A stretch of 19,828 nucleotides of DNA from an uncultured Oscillospiraceae bacterium (GCA_910578965.1 CAJTSP010000020.1:1-19828); one strand, 5' to 3'; counted from the first letter of the stretch, positions 7,611 to 17,636 are shown. Made by a program: numbers and translations. The notes: generated by a model from the letters alone, not told the origin.

Positions 7611-9284
7611 TTATTTTGCCGCCTCCAATGTTTTGGCAAAGCTGTCCTTGAGGGTCACGATCCGGTTAAAGACGCCCGGATGCTTGGAATCCGGCGTAAA
7701 ATACCCCATCCGCACAAACTGGAACTTTTCGCCCGGCTGCGCAGCGCCCAGTGGCGCCTCCAACTTTGCATTCGGCAGCACGGTCACCGAGCTGGGGTTC
7801 AGGTAGTCTTTATAATCGGCCCCCTCGGGAATTTCGCCCATATTCTCCATCGTAAATAGGTTTTCGTACAGCCGCACCTCGGCGCTTACGCAGTGTGCGG
7901 CGCTTACCCAGTGGATGGTGCCCTTTACCTTGCGCCCGTCTGCCGGCATGCCGTTGCCGGTTTCAAGGTCGGCGGTGCAGCGCAGCTCGGTGATATTGCC
8001 CTCGGCGTCCTTGAGTACCTCGCTGCATTTTACGATGTACGCGCCCATCAGCCGCACCTCGCCGCCCGGCTTGAGGCGCTGGAATTTGGGCGGCGGCAGC
8101 TCGGCAAAATCGCTGCGTTCAATATACAGCTCCCCGCTAAAGGTTACCTCGCGGGCAGAATCGTCCGCCGCCGCCTTGTTGGGGTTGTTGGGCAGGGTAA
8201 AGGTCTCGGTTTTGCCGGCCGGGTAGTTGGTGATCACCAGCTTTACCGGGTCGGTCACCGCCATGCGCCGGGGGGCGGCAAGCTCCAGCTCGGTGCGGAT
8301 GCAGTATTCCAGCAGCCGGCTGTCCACCAGGCTGTACACCTTGGCCACCCCGGCCTTTTTTACAAACTCAAAGATGCTGGCCGGGCTGTAGCCCCGCCGG
8401 CGCAGCCCGCACAGGGTGGGCATGCGGGGGTCGTCCCAGCCGTCCACAATGCCGGTCTCCACCAATTCCCGCAGATACCGCTTGCTCATCACCGTGTTGG
8501 TCACGTTGAGGCGTGCAAACTCCCGCTGGATGGGGTAGGGCCCAAGATGCAGGCTGTCGATCACCCACTCGTACAGCGGGCGGTGGTTTTCAAACTCCAG
8601 GCTGCACATGCTGTGGGTGATCCCCTCGATAGCGTCCTGGATGGGGTGGGCAAAATCGTAGAGCGGGTAGATGCACCAGGCGTCCCCCTGCCGGTGGTGG
8701 TGGGCCCGCACGATCCGGTAGATGGCCGGGTCCCGCAGGTTCATGTTGGGGCTGGCCATGTCTATCTTGGCCCGCAGGGTGCGGCTGCCGTCGGCAAATT
8801 CCCCCGCCCGCATCCGGCGGAACAACTCAAGGTTTTCCTCGGGGCTGCGGTCCCGCCAGGGGCTGGGCCGGCCCGGCTCGGTCAGGCTGCCGCGGTACTC
8901 GGCCATATCCTCCCGGCTCAAATCGCACACATACGCCTTGCCCTCTTTAATGAGCTGCTCGGCATACTGGTAGCACTGCTCAAAATAATCGCTGCCGTAA
9001 TAGATGCCGCCGTTCGGCTCGGCCCCCAGCCAGCGCAGATCCTCCTCGATGCTGCGCACGTACTCGTCGTCCTCGCGCACCGGGTTTGTATCGTCGTACC
9101 GCAGGTTGAATTTGCCCCCGTACTGGTGCGCGATGCCCCAGTTGATCCAGATCGCCTTGGCGCTGCCGATATGCAGGTAGCCGTTCGGCTCGGGCGGGAA
9201 CCGGGTGTGGATCTCCTTTACCTTGCCTGCGGCGAGGTCGGCGTCGATGATGTCGGTCAAAAAATTGCTCACGCGCTCCTGCAT
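7611..9284 (-). CDS. glnS: Glutamine--tRNA ligase
   Basis: This 557-residue cytoplasmic class I aminoacyl-tRNA synthetase charges tRNA-Gln with glutamine using ATP. The HIGH signature is PPEPNGYLHIGSAKA (about residues 30-44), the KMSKS-equivalent is VMSKR (265-269), and GlnRS-type sequences such as RFPPEPNGYLHIG and YDDTNP are present. The C-terminal half is the beta-barrel anticodon-binding region (about 340-550). Length matches bacterial GlnRS. The ATG at 9284 was preferred: AAGGAG sits eight bases upstream, while the in-frame GTG at 9293 overlaps that RBS. Many Firmicutes lack GlnRS and make Gln-tRNA by the GatCAB route, so its presence suggests direct charging here. Expressed from the promoter at 9401-9429, with the YitT gene following. 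Confidence 0.96.
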   Translation of the reverse strand: MQERVSNFLTDIIDADLAAGKVKEIHTRFPPEPNGYLHIGSAKAIWINWGIAHQYGGKFNLRYDDTNPVREDDEYVRSIEEDLRWLGAEPNGGIYYGSDYFEQCYQYAEQLIKEGKAYVCDLSREDMAEYRGSLTEPGRPSPWRDRSPEENLELFRRMRAGEFADGSRTLRAKIDMASPNMNLRDPAIYRIVRAHHHRQGDAWCIYPLYDFAHPIQDAIEGITHSMCSLEFENHRPLYEWVIDSLHLGPYPIQREFARLNVTNTVMSKRYLRELVETGIVDGWDDPRMPTLCGLRRRGYSPASIFEFVKKAGVAKVYSLVDSRLLEYCIRTELELAAPRRMAVTDPVKLVITNYPAGKTETFTLPNNPNKAAADDSAREVTFSGELYIERSDFAELPPPKFQRLKPGGEVRLMGAYIVKCSEVLKDAEGNITELRCTADLETGNGMPADGRKVKGTIHWVSAAHCVSAEVRLYENLFTMENMGEIPEGADYKDYLNPSSVTVLPNAKLEAPLGAAQPGEKFQFVRMGYFTPDSKHPGVFNRIVTLKDSFAKTLEAAK

Positions 9285-9400
9285 GGTTTCCACTCCTTTA
9301 TTAAGGGCCCAGGGGGCCTGCCGCCGGTTCCGCCCCCTGGGCGCCGGATATGCCGCTCGGCCCTGCTTTGGGGGCGGGCGGCATAAAACGTTCGCAGACT

Positions 9401-9429
9401 ATCTTACACTATTTTGCCCGGGTTTTCAA
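9401..9429 (-). promoter_or_regulatory. glnS promoter
   Basis: On the minus strand TTGAAA (9429-9424) and TAAGAT (9406-9401) are separated by exactly 17 bases. The transcript would start near 9394, leaving a leader of about 110 bases. That leader contains a 10-bp hairpin (9307-9316 with 9333-9342) just before the RBS. It is too short for a T-box and no T-box motif was seen. Confidence 0.6.
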
Positions 9430-9621
9430 TGTTTTGAGGGGCTTTCTGCATTTGGGACGCCCGTTTTGCCCGGCAGCAGGCCCCCGCCCCCTTTGTGCGC
9501 TTTGCGCAGGGCTTTTGCGCCCTTTTGGCAAAATTTTGGGCAGGCAGAAATTCTTGACGCTTTCTTAACAGCGCCTTAGCGGAACCTTTACGGCTTTTTC
9601 ATGGATTTTGTCGGTTTGCTG

Positions 9622-9630
9622 TGGTAAGAT
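9622..9630 (+). promoter_or_regulatory. Extended -10 of the activase/dehydratase operon
   Basis: TGGTAAGAT (9622-9630) is an extended -10 with four of six matches to TATAAT. No good -35 lies at 16-18 bases. The start would be near 9637, giving a leader of about 100 bases that contains the hairpin at 9648-9691. Confidence 0.4.
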
Positions 9631-9647
9631 GGTGCGGATAAAAATTT

Positions 9648-9691
9648 GCCGCGCGTTTTTTATGGCTATTTTACATAAAAAACGCGGCGGC
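9648..9691 (+). promoter_or_regulatory. Leader hairpin or operator upstream of the activase gene
   Basis: GCGTTTTTTATG (9653-9664) pairs perfectly with CATAAAAAACGC (9674-9685). The stem extends by five more pairs with one bulged C, giving about 17 bp around a 9-base loop. It lies between the putative promoter and the ATG at 9741. It may be a protein-binding palindrome or an attenuating RNA structure. Confidence 0.5.
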
Positions 9692-9740
9692 CGGCACAGG
9701 CCCCCTTTTTGGCGCGGCGCTGCCGGCGGGAGGAAGCTGC

Positions 9741-12734
9741 ATGAGCTACAGGGTTGGGCTGGACATTGGCTCCACCACTATCAAATACGCGGTGCTGGAT
9801 GAGGCCGGCCGGCTTGTGGACAGCCGGTACGAGCGCCACTACAGCCATATCCTCGAAAAGGCGCGCGAGCTGCTTTGCGGGCCCATCGCGGCCAGCGTGC
9901 CGGGGGGCAAAGCGGCGGTGGCCATATCCGGCTCGGCCGGCATGGGCCTCGCCGAGGGCTGCGGCGCGCCCTTTGTACAGGAGGTGTTTGCCACCCGTAT
10001 TGCCGCCAAAAAATACGAGCCACAGGCGGACGCAGTGATTGAGCTGGGCGGCGAGGATGCCAAAATCTTGTTTTTAACCGGCGGTACCGAGGTGCGGATG
10101 AACGGTAGCTGCGCCGGCGGCACCGGCGCCTTTATCGACCAGATGGCTACCCTGCTGAAAATGACACCGAACGAGCTGGACGCCGCTGCCCAAAAAGCCG
10201 AAAAAACCTACACCATCGCCAGCCGCTGCGGCGTATTTGCCAAGAGTGACGTGCAGCCGCTGCTCAACCAGGGCGCCAGGCCGGAGGACGTGGCCGCCAG
10301 TATCTACCAGGCAGTGGTCAACCAGACCATTGCCGGCCTTGCGCAAGGTAGGCCGATCACCGGGCGGGTGCTGTACTTAGGCGGGCCGCTCACCTTCAGC
10401 AAAACCCTGCGCCAGAGTTTTGACGCTGCGCTGGGCCTCGCAGGGGCCTTGCCCGAAAACAGCCTCCTCTTTGTGGCGCTGGGCGCTGCGGATTATGCCA
10501 AGGAGGAGTTTGAGCTTGCCGCGCTGGCCGCCGCCGTTGCCGAAAAGGGCGGTGGCAGGGGCGGCTACGCCAGCCAGCCCCCCCTCTTTGCCAATAAAAA
10601 AGAATATGAGGAATTCCACGCCAGGCACCTGCGGGCCAGCGTGCCCCGGGCGGCTTTTGGGGCCGGGTGCGGGCCGGTGCATATCGGCATTGACGCCGGT
10701 TCCACCACCGTCAAGCTGGTGGTCATCGACCAGGATGCCAACATCCTCTTTACCGATTACCAGCCGAACCTTGGCAGCCCGCTGCCCCTCATCCGGGCCA
10801 CCCTGCAAAAGCTCTATGCCGGCCACCCGGGCCTTGCGGTAGCCAGCGCTACCGCCACCGGTTACGGGGAAGAGCTGGTGAGAACCGCTCTCCACGCCGA
10901 CTATGGGGTAGTGGAGACGGTGGCCCATTTTACCGCCGCCCGCTGGTTTTTGCCGGAGGTCGATTTCATCATCGACATCGGCGGGCAGGATATGAAATGC
11001 TTTAAGATCGAGGACGGCGCCATCGGCAACATCTTTTTGAACGAGGCCTGCTCCAGCGGCTGCGGCAGCTTTTTGCAGACCTTTGCCGAGGCTTTGGGCT
11101 ATGAGGTCAAGGATTTTGCGGCTCTCGGCCTTTTTGCCGAGAGCCCGGTGGACCTTGGCAGCCGCTGTACCGTTTTTATGAACTCGAGCGTCAAGCAGGC
11201 CCAGAAGGACGGCGCATCGGTGGAGAACATCTCGGCCGGGCTTTCGATCAGCGTGGTTAAAAACGCGCTGTACAAGGTCATCCGGGCCTCCAGCGCCGAG
11301 GAGCTGGGCCGGCGCATCGTGGTGCAGGGCGGCACCTTTTACAACGAGGCGGTGCTGCGCGCCTTTGAAAAAGAGATGGGCTGCGAGGTGGTCCGGCCGG
11401 ACATTGCCGGCCTGATGGGGGCCTTTGGCGCGGCGCTCTACGGCCGGCAGCGGGCCGGCCAGGGGCACAAGAGCAGCCTGCTGGACGCCGATGCCCTGGC
11501 GGCCTTCAGCCAGACGGTGCAGAGCGTGCGCTGCGGCGGCTGCACCAACCATTGCCAGCTCACGGTCAACCGGTTTGCCGACGGCAGCCGCCTTGTAAGC
11601 GGCAACCGGTGCGAAAAGCCGGTCACCGGCAAGGCCGACGCGGGCGGGCGCAACCTGTACGAGATCAAGCGGCGGCTGCTTGCAGCCTACGAGCCGCGGC
11701 CCGGCGCGCGGGGCAGCATCGGCATCCCGATGTGCCTGAACCTGTACGAGCTGCTGCCCTTTTGGCACGCCTTTTTTACCCGGCTTGGCTTTGCGGTTTA
11801 CCACGGGCCGTTTTCGAGCCGGCAGCTCTACCTCGACGGGCAGGGCACCATCCCCAGCGATACGGTCTGTTTCCCGGCAAAGCTGGCCCACGGGCAGGTA
11901 AAGGCCCTTACCGGCATGGCGCTGGACGCCATCTTTTACCCATGCATGACCTATAACCTGGACGAAGGGCTGTCGGACAATCACTACAACTGCCCGGTGG
12001 TGGCCTACTATCCCGAGGTGCTGGCCGGCAACTGCCCCGAGCTTGCGGGGGTGCGGTTCATCTTTGACTATGTGGGCATCCACCGCCCGGCGGATTTTGT
12101 ACATAAAATGGCCGCGATCCTCAAAAAGCACTTTGCGGACATCACCAAAAAAGAGGTGCAGGCTGCGGCCGACGCCGGCTATGCCGAGTACAAGCGGCAT
12201 ATGGATACCTTGAGGGCCGAGGGCGCGCGGATCATCCGCGAGGCGCGGGCCGAGGGCCGGCGGATCATCGTGCTGGCCGGCCGGCCCTATCACATCGACC
12301 CTGAGGTGAACCACGGCATCGATACCCTCATTACCCGGTACGGCGCGGCGGTGATCACCGAGGACAGCGTGGCCGCCTATGAGCAAAAGCAACCCACCAG
12401 TGTGCTCAACCAGTGGACCTACCATGCCCGGCTTTATGCGGCCGCTCGTTGGTGCTGCGCTCAGCCGGACGCAGACCTTGTGCAATTGGTAAGCTTTGGC
12501 TGCGGGGTGGACGCTATTACCACCGACGAGACCCGCGAGATCTTGCAGCGGGGCGGCAAGCTGTACACCCAGCTCAAGATCGACGAGATTACCAACTTAG
12601 GCGCGGTCAACATCCGGCTGCGCAGCCTGTTTGCGGCGCTGGACGAAAAGCAGCGCGCCGCGGCCGCCGAACCGCGCCAGCCCGCATCCACCCCGCGGCC
12701 CGCCGAAACCCGGCCCGGCCAAGAAAGGACCTGA
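9741..12734 (+). CDS. Acyl-CoA dehydratase activase-related protein, double BadF/BcrA ATPase plus DUF2229
   Basis: This 997-residue protein contains two ASKHA-fold activase domains in tandem. Domain 1 (about 4-255) has GLDIGSTTIK, ELGGEDAK, NGSCAGGTGAF with Cys124, and SRCGVFAKSD with Cys163. Domain 2 (about 313-568) has GIDAGSTTVK, DIGGQDMK, NEACSSGCGSF and SRCTVFMNSS with Cys476. In HgdC-type activators the equivalent cysteines hold a [4Fe-4S] cluster at the dimer interface, and ATP hydrolysis drives low-potential electron transfer to a dehydratase. A four-cysteine cluster (Cys598, 601, 605, 624) follows, then a DUF2229 region (about 658-965) and a Pro/Ala-rich tail. The ATG at 9741 follows GGGAGG. 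The stop is two bases before the next gene, which encodes the dehydratase-like part often fused to this protein. The substrate is unknown; no CoA-transferase is nearby. Confidence 0.92.
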   Translation: MSYRVGLDIGSTTIKYAVLDEAGRLVDSRYERHYSHILEKARELLCGPIAASVPGGKAAVAISGSAGMGLAEGCGAPFVQEVFATRIAAKKYEPQADAVIELGGEDAKILFLTGGTEVRMNGSCAGGTGAFIDQMATLLKMTPNELDAAAQKAEKTYTIASRCGVFAKSDVQPLLNQGARPEDVAASIYQAVVNQTIAGLAQGRPITGRVLYLGGPLTFSKTLRQSFDAALGLAGALPENSLLFVALGAADYAKEEFELAALAAAVAEKGGGRGGYASQPPLFANKKEYEEFHARHLRASVPRAAFGAGCGPVHIGIDAGSTTVKLVVIDQDANILFTDYQPNLGSPLPLIRATLQKLYAGHPGLAVASATATGYGEELVRTALHADYGVVETVAHFTAARWFLPEVDFIIDIGGQDMKCFKIEDGAIGNIFLNEACSSGCGSFLQTFAEALGYEVKDFAALGLFAESPVDLGSRCTVFMNSSVKQAQKDGASVENISAGLSISVVKNALYKVIRASSAEELGRRIVVQGGTFYNEAVLRAFEKEMGCEVVRPDIAGLMGAFGAALYGRQRAGQGHKSSLLDADALAAFSQTVQSVRCGGCTNHCQLTVNRFADGSRLVSGNRCEKPVTGKADAGGRNLYEIKRRLLAAYEPRPGARGSIGIPMCLNLYELLPFWHAFFTRLGFAVYHGPFSSRQLYLDGQGTIPSDTVCFPAKLAHGQVKALTGMALDAIFYPCMTYNLDEGLSDNHYNCPVVAYYPEVLAGNCPELAGVRFIFDYVGIHRPADFVHKMAAILKKHFADITKKEVQAAADAGYAEYKRHMDTLRAEGARIIREARAEGRRIIVLAGRPYHIDPEVNHGIDTLITRYGAAVITEDSVAAYEQKQPTSVLNQWTYHARLYAAARWCCAQPDADLVQLVSFGCGVDAITTDETREILQRGGKLYTQLKIDEITNLGAVNIRLRSLFAALDEKQRAAAAEPRQPASTPRPAETRPGQERT

Positions 12735-12736
12735 AC

Positions 12737-14122
<1,386 letters not shown>

Positions 14123-14190
14123 GGCTGAGGCCCAAAAGGGGGCAAAGCTGTGCGGCCCGGGGGATACAATCCCTCAGCCTCCCCCTTTTT
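14123..14190 (+). terminator. Possible terminator of the activase/dehydratase operon
   Basis: GGCTGAGG (14123-14130) pairs with CCTCAGCC (14172-14179). The sequence then runs into CCCCCTTTTT (14181-14190), which can alternatively pair with AAAAGGGGG at 14134-14142. The loop is long, so the call is moderate. It begins inside or just after the stop codon at 14120-14122. Confidence 0.45.
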
Positions 14191-14240
14191 CCTGTGCAAA
14201 AGTCTGCGCAAAGGGGCATAAAATACGATATAAAAGCCGG

Positions 14241-14280
14241 GGGCACTGTTTTTTGCAGTGCCCTTTTGCTATAATCAAAA
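14241..14280 (+). repeat. Hairpin element copy 1 (terminator fused to extended -10)
   Basis: GGGCACTG (14241-14248) pairs with CAGTGCCC (14256-14263) around a T-rich loop and is followed by TTTTGCTATAATCAAAA. The T-run makes it terminator-like, and TGCTATAAT (14267-14275) is an extended -10 that could start the amidohydrolase transcript near 14282. A second copy, with a compensating base pair change, lies at 18169-18208. Confidence 0.6.
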
Positions 14281-14441
14281 GGGGGGGAGCGTTTGCAAAG
14301 GGGACCCTGAGCCCGAGCGAGGGCCGGGTGAGGGGCTAAGGCCCCGCGCCTTGGCCGCCCCCGGCAAGCAGCCCGGCCCCGCAGGGCCGGACCAAAACGA
14401 CATTCAAACACAGTTTGTCTTACGAAGGGATGGGTTGCAAA

Positions 14442-15725
14442 ATGAAAAAAGCCCTGCTCAATGGGATATTGCTGGACGGCAGCGAGGGCGTGCAGCCCCT
14501 GGCCGGGCGGGCCGTTGTGCTGGAAGGGGACCGGATTGCGGCCGTGCTGCCCCAAAACCAGCTCGATGCGGCCGGCTGCGAGGTGATCGACCTTGCGGGC
14601 CACTACCTGATGCCGGGGCTCATCAACCTGCATGTGCATATCCCGGGCAGCGGCAGGCCCGCCAAAAAGCCGATGGACACCAAAAAGGTGGTCAAATTTG
14701 CCACCTCCAACGCCCTTACCCGCAAGTACTTGGAGCACATGTACCGCACCCTCAGCCGCACAGAGCTGTACAGCGGGGTGACCACCCTGCGCTCGGTTGG
14801 CGGGGTGGAAGGCTACGACGCCTGGATGCGGGACGAGATCAATGCCGGCCGGGCCGAAGGGCCCCGCATCCTGGCCGGCAACATGGCGATTTCGGTGCCG
14901 GGCGGGCATATGGCGGGCTCGCTGGCCTACGAGGCCACCACCCCCGAAGAGGCTGCCGGATATGTGCGGCAGATCGCCGGGACCAGGCCCGACCTTATCA
15001 AGCTGATGATCACCGGCGGTGTGCTGGACGCCACCGCCAAGGGGGAGCCGGGAGCCTTAAAGATGGCCCCGGAGCTGGTAAAGGCCGCCTGCGAGGAGGC
15101 GCACCGGCTGGGCCTGCCGGTGGCGGCCCATGTGGAAAGCCCCGAGGGGGTGCGGGTGGCCCTGCAAAACGGGGTGGACACCATCGAGCACGGCGCAAAG
15201 CCGGACGAGGAGATAATCAGGCTGTTTAGGGAGCGCGGGGCCGTACATGTGGCTACCCTCTCGCCCGCGCTGCCCTATGCCCTGTTTGACCCCTCGGTGA
15301 GCCATGTGGACGAGATGGGGCGGTTTAACGGCAAAATCGTTTTTGAAGGAGTTATAGAGTGCGCCAAGGCCTGCCTGGCAAATGGGATACCGGTGGGCCT
15401 TGGTACCGATACCGGCTGCCCCTTTGTGACCCACTACGATATGTGGCGGGAACTTGCGTACTTCCACAAATTCTGCGGCGTATCCAATGCGTTTGCCCTT
15501 TATACCGCTACCAAACGCAACGCTGAAATTCTGGGCCTTGGGGATGTGACCGGAAGCATTGGGCCCGGCAGATGTGCCGACCTCATCGTCTGCGCAGGCA
15601 ATCCGCTTGAGGACCTGAGCGCCCTGCGGCAACTGGAGCTGGTGGTGGCAAGGGGCAGGGTGATCCGCCGCCCCAGGGTCAAAAAAATGCCGCAGGTAGA
15701 GGCCGAGCTGGACCGGTTCTGCTGA
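14442..15725 (+). CDS. Metal-dependent amidohydrolase family protein
   Basis: This 427-residue enzyme is of the imidazolonepropionase/Xaa-Pro dipeptidase-like amidohydrolase group. The metal site is readable: His64 and His66 in LINLHVHIPG, Lys187 in DLIKLMITGG (possible carboxylated lysine), His230 in AAHVESPEG, His250 in TIEHGAKPD and Asp323 in GLGTDTGCPF. The N- and C-terminal strands form the usual small beta-sandwich (GHYLMPGL at 53-60; GRCADLIVCAGNPLEDL at 376-392). It should hydrolyse a C-N bond of a cyclic or peptide-like substrate; the substrate cannot be deduced. The ATG at 14442 was chosen because GATGGG lies seven bases upstream. In-frame ATG at 14430 and TTG at 14415 have no well-placed RBS. 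It is separated from neighbours by terminators, so it is probably transcribed alone. Confidence 0.88.
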   Translation: MKKALLNGILLDGSEGVQPLAGRAVVLEGDRIAAVLPQNQLDAAGCEVIDLAGHYLMPGLINLHVHIPGSGRPAKKPMDTKKVVKFATSNALTRKYLEHMYRTLSRTELYSGVTTLRSVGGVEGYDAWMRDEINAGRAEGPRILAGNMAISVPGGHMAGSLAYEATTPEEAAGYVRQIAGTRPDLIKLMITGGVLDATAKGEPGALKMAPELVKAACEEAHRLGLPVAAHVESPEGVRVALQNGVDTIEHGAKPDEEIIRLFRERGAVHVATLSPALPYALFDPSVSHVDEMGRFNGKIVFEGVIECAKACLANGIPVGLGTDTGCPFVTHYDMWRELAYFHKFCGVSNAFALYTATKRNAEILGLGDVTGSIGPGRCADLIVCAGNPLEDLSALRQLELVVARGRVIRRPRVKKMPQVEAELDRFC

Positions 15726-15776
15726 AGCGGCGCTCCGGGCTGCAAAACACATTCACGGCGGCATTTGGGCCGGCGT

Positions 15777-15819
15777 GTTCCCGTTCGCCGCAAGGGCAAA
15801 CGGGAACAGGCGCGTTTTT
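15777..15819 (+). terminator. Terminator after the amidohydrolase gene
   Basis: GTTCCCGTTCGCC (15777-15789) pairs with GGCAAACGGGAAC (15795-15807) with one C-A mismatch around a 5-base loop. A TTTTT run follows at 15815-15819, seven bases after the stem. The distance to the T-run weakens the call. Confidence 0.5.
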
Positions 15820-15865
15820 GCAAGGGCCGCCGTATCGCCTGCGGGCCTTGCCGATGCGAGGGTGG

Positions 15866-15893
15866 TTGGCAAAAAGGGCACAGGGAATATAGA
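15866..15893 (+). promoter_or_regulatory. Promoter of the lipoprotein gene
   Basis: TTGGCA (15866-15871, five of six to consensus) and TATAGA (15888-15893) are 16 bases apart. The start would be near 15900, with a short leader of about 30 bases before the ATG at 15933. Confidence 0.5.
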
Positions 15894-15932
15894 CGTTTTT
15901 TGTTAGGGACGAAAGGAAAGGGGAACAAAAAA

Positions 15933-17636
15933 ATGCCTGCAATACGCAAAAAGCGGCTGGCGGCCCTTCTATGCTGGCTCTGCTGCCTGCCGGCAGCCCT
16001 GCTTTTGGCCGGCTGCATGGACGGTGCGGGGGGCGAAAGCCCTGCCTTGCCGGCGTCCTCCCAGGCGCCTGCAGCCGAGCCCGTCGGCCTGGCCCGCCCG
16101 GAGGGCGGCCGGCTCGACCTTGCCTACCTCACCGGCCAGCAAAACGGCGCGCCCGCGCCTGCCCGGCCCGGCGACGAGATGGCCGAGGAGGAGCTGCTGG
16201 CGGCCGCAAGGGAGCTTTTGCAGCGCGGCCAGGCGTTGTACAACTGGGCCTGGAGCCCGGAAAGCTGGGCAGTGGATGGCGCCGCTCCGCTGGCTGAGGA
16301 ATGGTACGGAAAGCCCTGCACCCTTTACCCTTTGCTGGATTTTGCAGATGAGGAGCAACTGCGGGCGGTGTATGCCAGTATTTTCAGCGAGGGGAGCCTG
16401 CGCCGGCAGGAGGAACGCTACCAATGGCTGCAGGAAAATTTCCCCGATGCGGAATTTGGCCGCCCGCCCTTTTGCACCCGGGAGGGCCGGCTTTATGCCA
16501 ACCCCTCGGCCGACCCGGGCCGCAACACCCGCCGCTGCAGCCCGGATACCCTGCGGCTGGTGGGCGCCTCGGCTGACGCGGCGGTTTTGGAGGCCGAGGA
16601 GATTTTTGAGGACGGCCAGCCCATGGGCCATGCCGTAAGCATTACCCTGCTGCGCGAGGGCGGGCGCTGGGTACTGGCCGGCCCGCTTTGGGACATGCCG
16701 CCGGACAACCGATTTGTATCCCTGCCGGAGGAGCTGGCCGGGCTTGCCCGCCGGTTGGACGCCGAGGACCCGGACGCGGCATTTTGTCTGCGGCAGGCAG
16801 CGCGGCTGGGCCAGGCGCTTATGGCGGGGAATACGGCCGAGGTGAACCGCTGCTTTATCGACCGGGGCGGCGGGACGCCCGAATATGATATGAACGAATA
16901 CGCCTTTACCGACCTTACCGGGCTGCGGGTGAGCGGCTGGCAGGTGGAGCTGGAAGAAAGCGCGGCAGAAGGCGGGCAGCAAACGCCGCCCAAAATCTGG
17001 CTGCGCCTGCGGGTGGACGACCCGGGCGCAACCCCGCTGCGTACCGGGGACGAACGGTATCTGGCCGGCTTTCACTCCGGCGGCGACAGCATGTTTGCCA
17101 AGGGCTGCATCGCTTCTTTGCAGCCCGAAAGCGAGGTTGTTGCGGTGGACGGGACCCTTTTGGACGAAGCAGGCCGGCAGGCAAGGCTGCTGCGCTGGAT
17201 CATGGGCCGGGAGGACTTTGACGATTTTACAAAGGAGGAGCCGCTGCGGCTGCTGGCCTATTGCTCGGTGCGGCTGCGCTGGGAGGGCCTTGCCGATGAA
17301 AACGGCGGCTTTACCGAGGGGCAGCTTGCCGCCCTCCAGCGCGAGCTCGGGCTGGAGCAACTGGGCTTTGGCCCCGACATGATGGAGGCGGATGGCTTTA
17401 CCTTTGCTGGCGGGCGCTGGTACCCGCCTGGGCGGGAGGGCTATGGCGGCAACGGCCCGGAGCGGGAAAGCCGGTTTGCCGCCTTGCACCGCGAGGGGGA
17501 TACCGTCACCGCTGTCCTGCGCTTTTACCATGACGCCCAGTGCCTTATGCCAGCGTATGACCTTACCTATACTTTTTGGGTTGGCCCCTCCGGCGCTTGG
17601 CGGCCGGTGCGGTGCGAAAAGCAGCCGGCAGGATAA
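15933..17636 (+). CDS. Large lipoprotein of unknown function
   Basis: This 567-residue secreted lipoprotein begins with a basic start (MPAIRKKR), a hydrophobic segment and the lipobox LLAGC, so Cys28 should be lipidated and the protein anchored outside the membrane. A Pro/Ala/Ser-rich tether (about 30-80) follows. The body seems to contain two similar-sized alpha/beta units, about 85-255 and 285-560. The first, from LLQRGQALYNWAW through GGRWVLAGPLWD, is reminiscent in layout of IseA-type DL-endopeptidase inhibitor domains, but this is a weak resemblance. It is acidic, tryptophan-rich and has scattered cysteines. The ATG at 15933 follows GAAAGGAAAGGGG. Longer upstream frames back to 15765 would destroy the signal peptide. 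Its neighbours give no hint of function. It has its own promoter and no clear terminator. Confidence 0.85.
   Translation: MPAIRKKRLAALLCWLCCLPAALLLAGCMDGAGGESPALPASSQAPAAEPVGLARPEGGRLDLAYLTGQQNGAPAPARPGDEMAEEELLAAARELLQRGQALYNWAWSPESWAVDGAAPLAEEWYGKPCTLYPLLDFADEEQLRAVYASIFSEGSLRRQEERYQWLQENFPDAEFGRPPFCTREGRLYANPSADPGRNTRRCSPDTLRLVGASADAAVLEAEEIFEDGQPMGHAVSITLLREGGRWVLAGPLWDMPPDNRFVSLPEELAGLARRLDAEDPDAAFCLRQAARLGQALMAGNTAEVNRCFIDRGGGTPEYDMNEYAFTDLTGLRVSGWQVELEESAAEGGQQTPPKIWLRLRVDDPGATPLRTGDERYLAGFHSGGDSMFAKGCIASLQPESEVVAVDGTLLDEAGRQARLLRWIMGREDFDDFTKEEPLRLLAYCSVRLRWEGLADENGGFTEGQLAALQRELGLEQLGFGPDMMEADGFTFAGGRWYPPGREGYGGNGPERESRFAALHREGDTVTAVLRFYHDAQCLMPAYDLTYTFWVGPSGAWRPVRCEKQPAG

Larger units (their letters stand above)
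9285..9740. other. Divergent intergenic region between glnS and the activase gene
   Basis: No gene was found in this 456-base gap. It contains the glnS leader and promoter, an AT-richer core around 9535-9690, the probable activase promoter at 9622-9630, and a large imperfect hairpin at 9648-9691 in the activase leader. A TTGACG at 9554-9559 has no good -10 partner. Confidence 0.6.
14123..14441. other. Intergenic region: terminators and structured leader
   Basis: No gene was found in this 319-base gap. It holds a possible terminator after the dehydratase-like gene (14123-14190), a second terminator-like hairpin fused to a -10 box (14241-14275), and a G+C-rich stretch with GGGGC/GCCCC arms near 14333-14346. 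It also has a perfect 7-bp stem at 14373-14390 and a small CAAAC/GTTTG stem at 14405-14417 just before the amidohydrolase RBS. No known riboswitch was recognised. Confidence 0.55.

Noticed and set aside
7893..9386. Plus-strand open frame of 497 codons opposite glnS
   Set aside because: It is a codon-bias by-product of glnS, whose HIGH and MSK motifs are unmistakable.
9285..9400. T-box riboswitch in the glnS leader
   Set aside because: The leader is only about 110 bases and lacks the conserved T-box bulge sequence; the 10-bp stem has no following T-run.
10377..12485. Long minus-strand open frame inside the activase gene
   Set aside because: It is a shadow of a clearly conserved gene with readable motifs; no RBS or family resemblance.
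14283..14400. ZTP, THF or other known riboswitch before the amidohydrolase gene
   Set aside because: None of the conserved cores I know could be placed in the sequence.
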